From the NCBI GenBank assembly GCA_009782865.1, contig WRIF01000116.1, positions 1 through 5,712 of the forward strand: a stretch of DNA of 5,712 nt, written 5' to 3'. The position numbers and the translations under genes are program-made. The DNA is from Promicromonosporaceae bacterium. GTDB taxonomy: Bacteria; Actinomycetota; Actinomycetes; Actinomycetales; Cellulomonadaceae. Each line of letters opens with the position of its first letter. Within the stretch, counting starts at the first letter, position 1. The notes below the pieces were generated by a model that worked only from the letters and a program-made list of their open reading frames with translations, did no database searches and was not told where the DNA came from. Shown piece after piece: positions 3,276 to 5,712 of this stretch.

Positions 3276-5712
3276 GTGAACGACGACACCGACGCCGCCC
3301 CGGCCCAGCCGCCTGGGCGGCGTCGTCGTTCCCAAATCCATCAGGCCCCGCACCGTGACCGCAAGGATGACCGGACCGAGTTGAGCCGTGAGGTCGAGGG
3401 CGAAGAGACCGCTGGACGCGGGGGGAGCCGCGGTCGGAGTAGGCAACGCCGTAGCGGTCCGCCGCGCGTCTCCCCGGCCCGGCTGCGGCAGGCGGCCGCG
3501 GCGCGCACGGCCCGCGAGTTGCCCCCCATCACCTACCCGGCCGAGCTACCCGTAGCGGCCCGTCGCGCCGACATCGCCCGCGCCATCGAACGCTCCCAGG
3601 TGGTGGTGGTCGCCGGGGAGACCGGCTCGGGCAAGACCACCCAGCTGCCCAAGATTCTGCTGGAACTGGGCCGGGGTCGGGTCGGGCAGATCGGGCACAC
3701 CCAGCCCCGCCGGATCGCCGCCCGCTCCGTGGCCGAACGTATCGCCTTCGAGTTGGGCACCCCGCTCGGGGAGGTGGTCGGCTATCAGGTGCGGTTCACC
3801 GATGTGTCATCTGACGCAACGCTCGTGAAGGTGATGACCGACGGCATCCTGCTGGCGGCAATCCAACGCGACCCCGACCTGCTCGCCTACGACACCATAG
3901 TCATCGACGAGGCCCACGAGCGCTCCCTCAACATCGACTTTCTGCTCGGCTACCTGACGCGCCTGCTTCCCCGCCGGCCCGACCTCAAGGTGGTCATCAC
4001 CTCTGCGACCATCGACTCTGCCCGGTTCGCCGCCCACTTCGCCCCCGCCCGCCTCGCGGCGCTCGGCGGCGCGCCCGACTACGTGGTCGAGGCGCTGCCC
4101 GACGCCGCCCCGGTGATCGAGGTGACCGGCCGCACCTACCCGGTGGAGATTCGCTACCGGCCCTTGATTGCCGAGAACGACGGCGAGGCCAAGACCGAGG
4201 AGAAGGACCTGGTGACCGGCATCGTTGAGGCCTGCGACGAGCTGATGCGACTCGGGCCCGGAGACATCCTGGTGTTCCTCTCCGGGGAGCGCGAGATTCA
4301 CGACGCCGCCGACGCGCTCTCGGGGCACCTCGGCGGGCGCACCACCGACTCCCGCCGCCCGGACTACGTGGAGATTGTGCCGCTGTACTCGCGCCTGTCC
4401 GCCGCCGAACAGCACCGCGTCTTCTCCTCCCACCCCGGCCGGCGCATCGTCTTGTCCACCAATGTGGCAGAGACCTCGCTGACCGTGCCCGGCATCCACT
4501 ACGTGGTCGACACCGGCCTGGCGCGCATCTCCCGCTTCTCCAAGGCCACCAAGGTGCAGCGCCTGCCCATCGAGGCGATCTCCCAGGCGTCGGCCAACCA
4601 GCGCTCGGGGCGCAGCGGCCGCGTGGCCGACGGCGTGGCCATCCGCCTGTACTCCGCGGAAGACTTCGCGGCACGCCCGGAGTTCACCGAACCGGAGATC
4701 CTGCGCACCTCACTGGCGGCGGTGCTGCTGCAGATGATCTCCGTCGGTGTGGTCGCCGCCCCCGACGAGGTGGCCGACTTCCCGTTTGTCGACCCGCCCG
4801 ATACCCGCGCGGTGCGCGACGGCGCCGTGCTGCTGCGGGAACTCGGCGCGCTGGAAACCGCCGGGCAGCAGACGCGCCTGACCCGAATCGGCCGCCAGCT
4901 GGCCCGGCTGCCGATGGACCCGCGCCTGGCCCGCATGATCATCGAGGGCGGGGCCCAGGGCGTCGCCTACCCCGTGGCGGTGATCGCGGCCGCCATGTCG
5001 GTTCAAGACGTCCGCGAGCGCCCCGCCGAGGTGCGCGAGCGGGCCGACCAGCTGCACGCGCGGTTTGCCGACCCGGCGTCGGACTTCCTGGCCTACCTGA
5101 ACCTGTGGGAGTACCTGCGCTCCCAGCAGCGAGCCCTGTCGGGCTCCGCCTTCCGGCGGATGTGCAAGTCCGAGCACCTGCACTTCCTGCGGATCAGGGA
5201 GTGGCAAGACGTGGTGTCGCAGCTCCGCGACCTGGCGCGCGACCTGGACCTGGATCTGGGCCGCCGCTCGGGCCCGCCCGGGCTGGTGCTCGACGCGGGG
5301 CCGGCCGCCGATGGGAAGGACGGCTCAGGGACAGACGGTTCAGGGGCGGGCGGCGGCAACCCCGTGGCCGGCGAGTACCGGCGCCGGTGGGATGCCGACA
5401 CCATCCACCGCTCCCTGCTGGCCGGCCTGCTCTCGCAGATCGGCCGCCAGGAGACCGGTCAGGTGCTCGCCAGTTCCGTGGCCCACCTGAAGGGGGAGGC
5501 CCGGGCGCGAGCCCTGCGGCAGCAGGCCAAGCGCGCCCGCAACGAGTACCTGGGGGCGCGCGGGGCGCGCTTTGCGATCTTCCCCGGCTCGCCCCTGTCC
5601 AAGAAGCCGCCGGGATGGATCATGGCGGGGGGGGGGGGGGGGGGGGGCCGCCCCCCCCCGCGGGGCGGGGGGGGGGCCGCCGCCCCCGGCGGCGGGCCGC
5701 GCGCCGGGGGGG
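3276..5712 (+). CDS. hrpA: DEAH-box ATP-dependent RNA helicase HrpA, 3' end missing
   Basis: This is a cytoplasmic SF2 DEAH/RHA helicase that uses NTP hydrolysis to remodel RNA; bacterial HrpA is linked to mRNA processing and rescue of stalled or collided ribosomes. Motifs in order: Walker A GETGSGKT (114-121), DEAH (211-214), SAT (243-245), FLSGEREI (334-341), NVAETSLT (396-403), QRSGRSGR (442-449). Winged-helix and ratchet regions follow (EILRTSLAAVLLQM 474-487; LPMDPRLARMI 545-555), then the OB-fold signature ending RFAIFPGSPLSKKPPGWIMA (765-784). Residues 1-85 are Arg-rich and probably disordered. A Gly/Asp-rich insert (675-695) is unusual. From 5628 the sequence is poly-G, so residues beyond about 784 are unreliable. 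Full HrpA proteins are about 1300 residues, so the C-terminal DUF3418 region is absent. GTG 3276 is the first usual start after the upstream stop at 3237; no clear Shine-Dalgarno is seen, and GACAAT six bases upstream could give a leaderless mRNA. TTG 3381 is an alternative start. Confidence 0.93.
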   Translation, partial: MNDDTDAAPAQPPGRRRRSQIHQAPHRDRKDDRTELSREVEGEETAGRGGSRGRSRQRRSGPPRVSPARLRQAAAARTARELPPITYPAELPVAARRADIARAIERSQVVVVAGETGSGKTTQLPKILLELGRGRVGQIGHTQPRRIAARSVAERIAFELGTPLGEVVGYQVRFTDVSSDATLVKVMTDGILLAAIQRDPDLLAYDTIVIDEAHERSLNIDFLLGYLTRLLPRRPDLKVVITSATIDSARFAAHFAPARLAALGGAPDYVVEALPDAAPVIEVTGRTYPVEIRYRPLIAENDGEAKTEEKDLVTGIVEACDELMRLGPGDILVFLSGEREIHDAADALSGHLGGRTTDSRRPDYVEIVPLYSRLSAAEQHRVFSSHPGRRIVLSTNVAETSLTVPGIHYVVDTGLARISRFSKATKVQRLPIEAISQASANQRSGRSGRVADGVAIRLYSAEDFAARPEFTEPEILRTSLAAVLLQMISVGVVAAPDEVADFPFVDPPDTRAVRDGAVLLRELGALETAGQQTRLTRIGRQLARLPMDPRLARMIIEGGAQGVAYPVAVIAAAMSVQDVRERPAEVRERADQLHARFADPASDFLAYLNLWEYLRSQQRALSGSAFRRMCKSEHLHFLRIREWQDVVSQLRDLARDLDLDLGRRSGPPGLVLDAGPAADGKDGSGTDGSGAGGGNPVAGEYRRRWDADTIHRSLLAGLLSQIGRQETGQVLASSVAHLKGEARARALRQQAKRARNEYLGARGARFAIFPGSPLSKKPPGWIMAGGGGGGGRPPPRGGGGAAAPGGGPRAGG
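3290..3325 (+). promoter_or_regulatory. Strong 11-bp hairpin just inside hrpA
   Basis: CGACGCCGCCC (3290-3300) pairs perfectly with GGGCGGCGTCG (3315-3325) around a 14-base loop, starting 14 bases after the first base of the GTG start codon. A competing 6-bp stem (GCCCAG 3303-3308 with CTGGGC 3313-3318) overlaps it. The sequence after it is moderately T-rich (TCGTTCCC). It could dampen hrpA translation, end transcription from the upstream membrane-protein gene, or be a by-product of Ala/Arg codons. Confidence 0.5.
5624..5712. other. Poly-G/GC-only contig-end artefact
   Basis: The last A or T in the window is the T at 5623. The next 89 bases are only G and C: a run of 21 G (5627-5647), then a run of nine C, ten G and similar blocks. 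The break falls inside a conserved HrpA motif, where family members normally continue with ...AELVETSRLWGR. Runs like this are typical of no-signal cycles read as G in two-colour sequencing, or of a poorly supported contig end. The bases should not be used for translation. Confidence 0.85.

Noticed and set aside
3268..3279. Three-codon mini-frame ATG GTT CCG TGA overlapping the hrpA GTG
   Set aside because: No ribosome site and a length easily reached by chance; coupling to hrpA would be speculation.
3807..4942. Several minus-strand frames opposite hrpA
   Set aside because: All lie antisense to conserved helicase motifs and give Arg- or Gly-rich translations without domains.
5648..5712. GC-only inverted repeats and runs at the right edge as a structured element
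   Set aside because: Any pairing there is a trivial result of sequence made only of G and C in an artefactual contig end.

Overview
The window reads as a high-GC Gram-positive (Actinomycetota) chromosome fragment. Codon third positions are almost all G or C, one gene starts with GTG, and several genes have -10-like boxes placed very close to the start codon, which is common in actinobacteria. A GGTTGAGGAG...CGTCTCGAAACC palindrome near the left edge resembles, from memory, dispersed intergenic repeats of Propionibacteriales and related actinobacteria. I cannot name the genus. The right edge is not biological: the last 89 bases contain no A or T and begin with a run of 21 G, so this looks like the end of an assembled contig.

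Layout: bases 1-135 hold a palindromic repeat and short direct repeats upstream of a major-facilitator (MFS) transporter (136-1458, +). A convergent toxin-antitoxin pair follows on the minus strand: PIN-domain RNase toxin of the VapC type (1507-1917) and AbrB/SpoVT-fold antitoxin (1914-2183), overlapping by 4 bases, with a recognisable promoter, Shine-Dalgarno site and candidate operator. An 81-base divergent spacer separates the antitoxin from two paralogous small membrane proteins (2265-2675 and 2835-3239, +), which have Pro/Gln/Tyr-rich tails followed by DUF4190-like membrane segments. The last gene (3276 to the edge, +) is a DEAH-box RNA helicase of the HrpA family. About 784 trustworthy residues are present and its C-terminal third or more is missing.

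How the parts relate: vapB-vapC is a self-contained autoregulated operon. The two small membrane proteins are a tandem duplication with separate upstream signals. The first copy carries an internal duplication that adds a membrane segment and should flip the tail across the membrane. hrpA sits 36 bases after the second copy and may be partly read through from it, but a strong 11-bp hairpin lies just after its start codon. The MFS gene and hrpA have no evident functional link to the rest.

No wholly new system is evident. The items most worth a second look are the remodelled membrane-protein pair, the hairpin at the hrpA start, the vapBC control region, and the artefactual right edge, which hides the end of hrpA.
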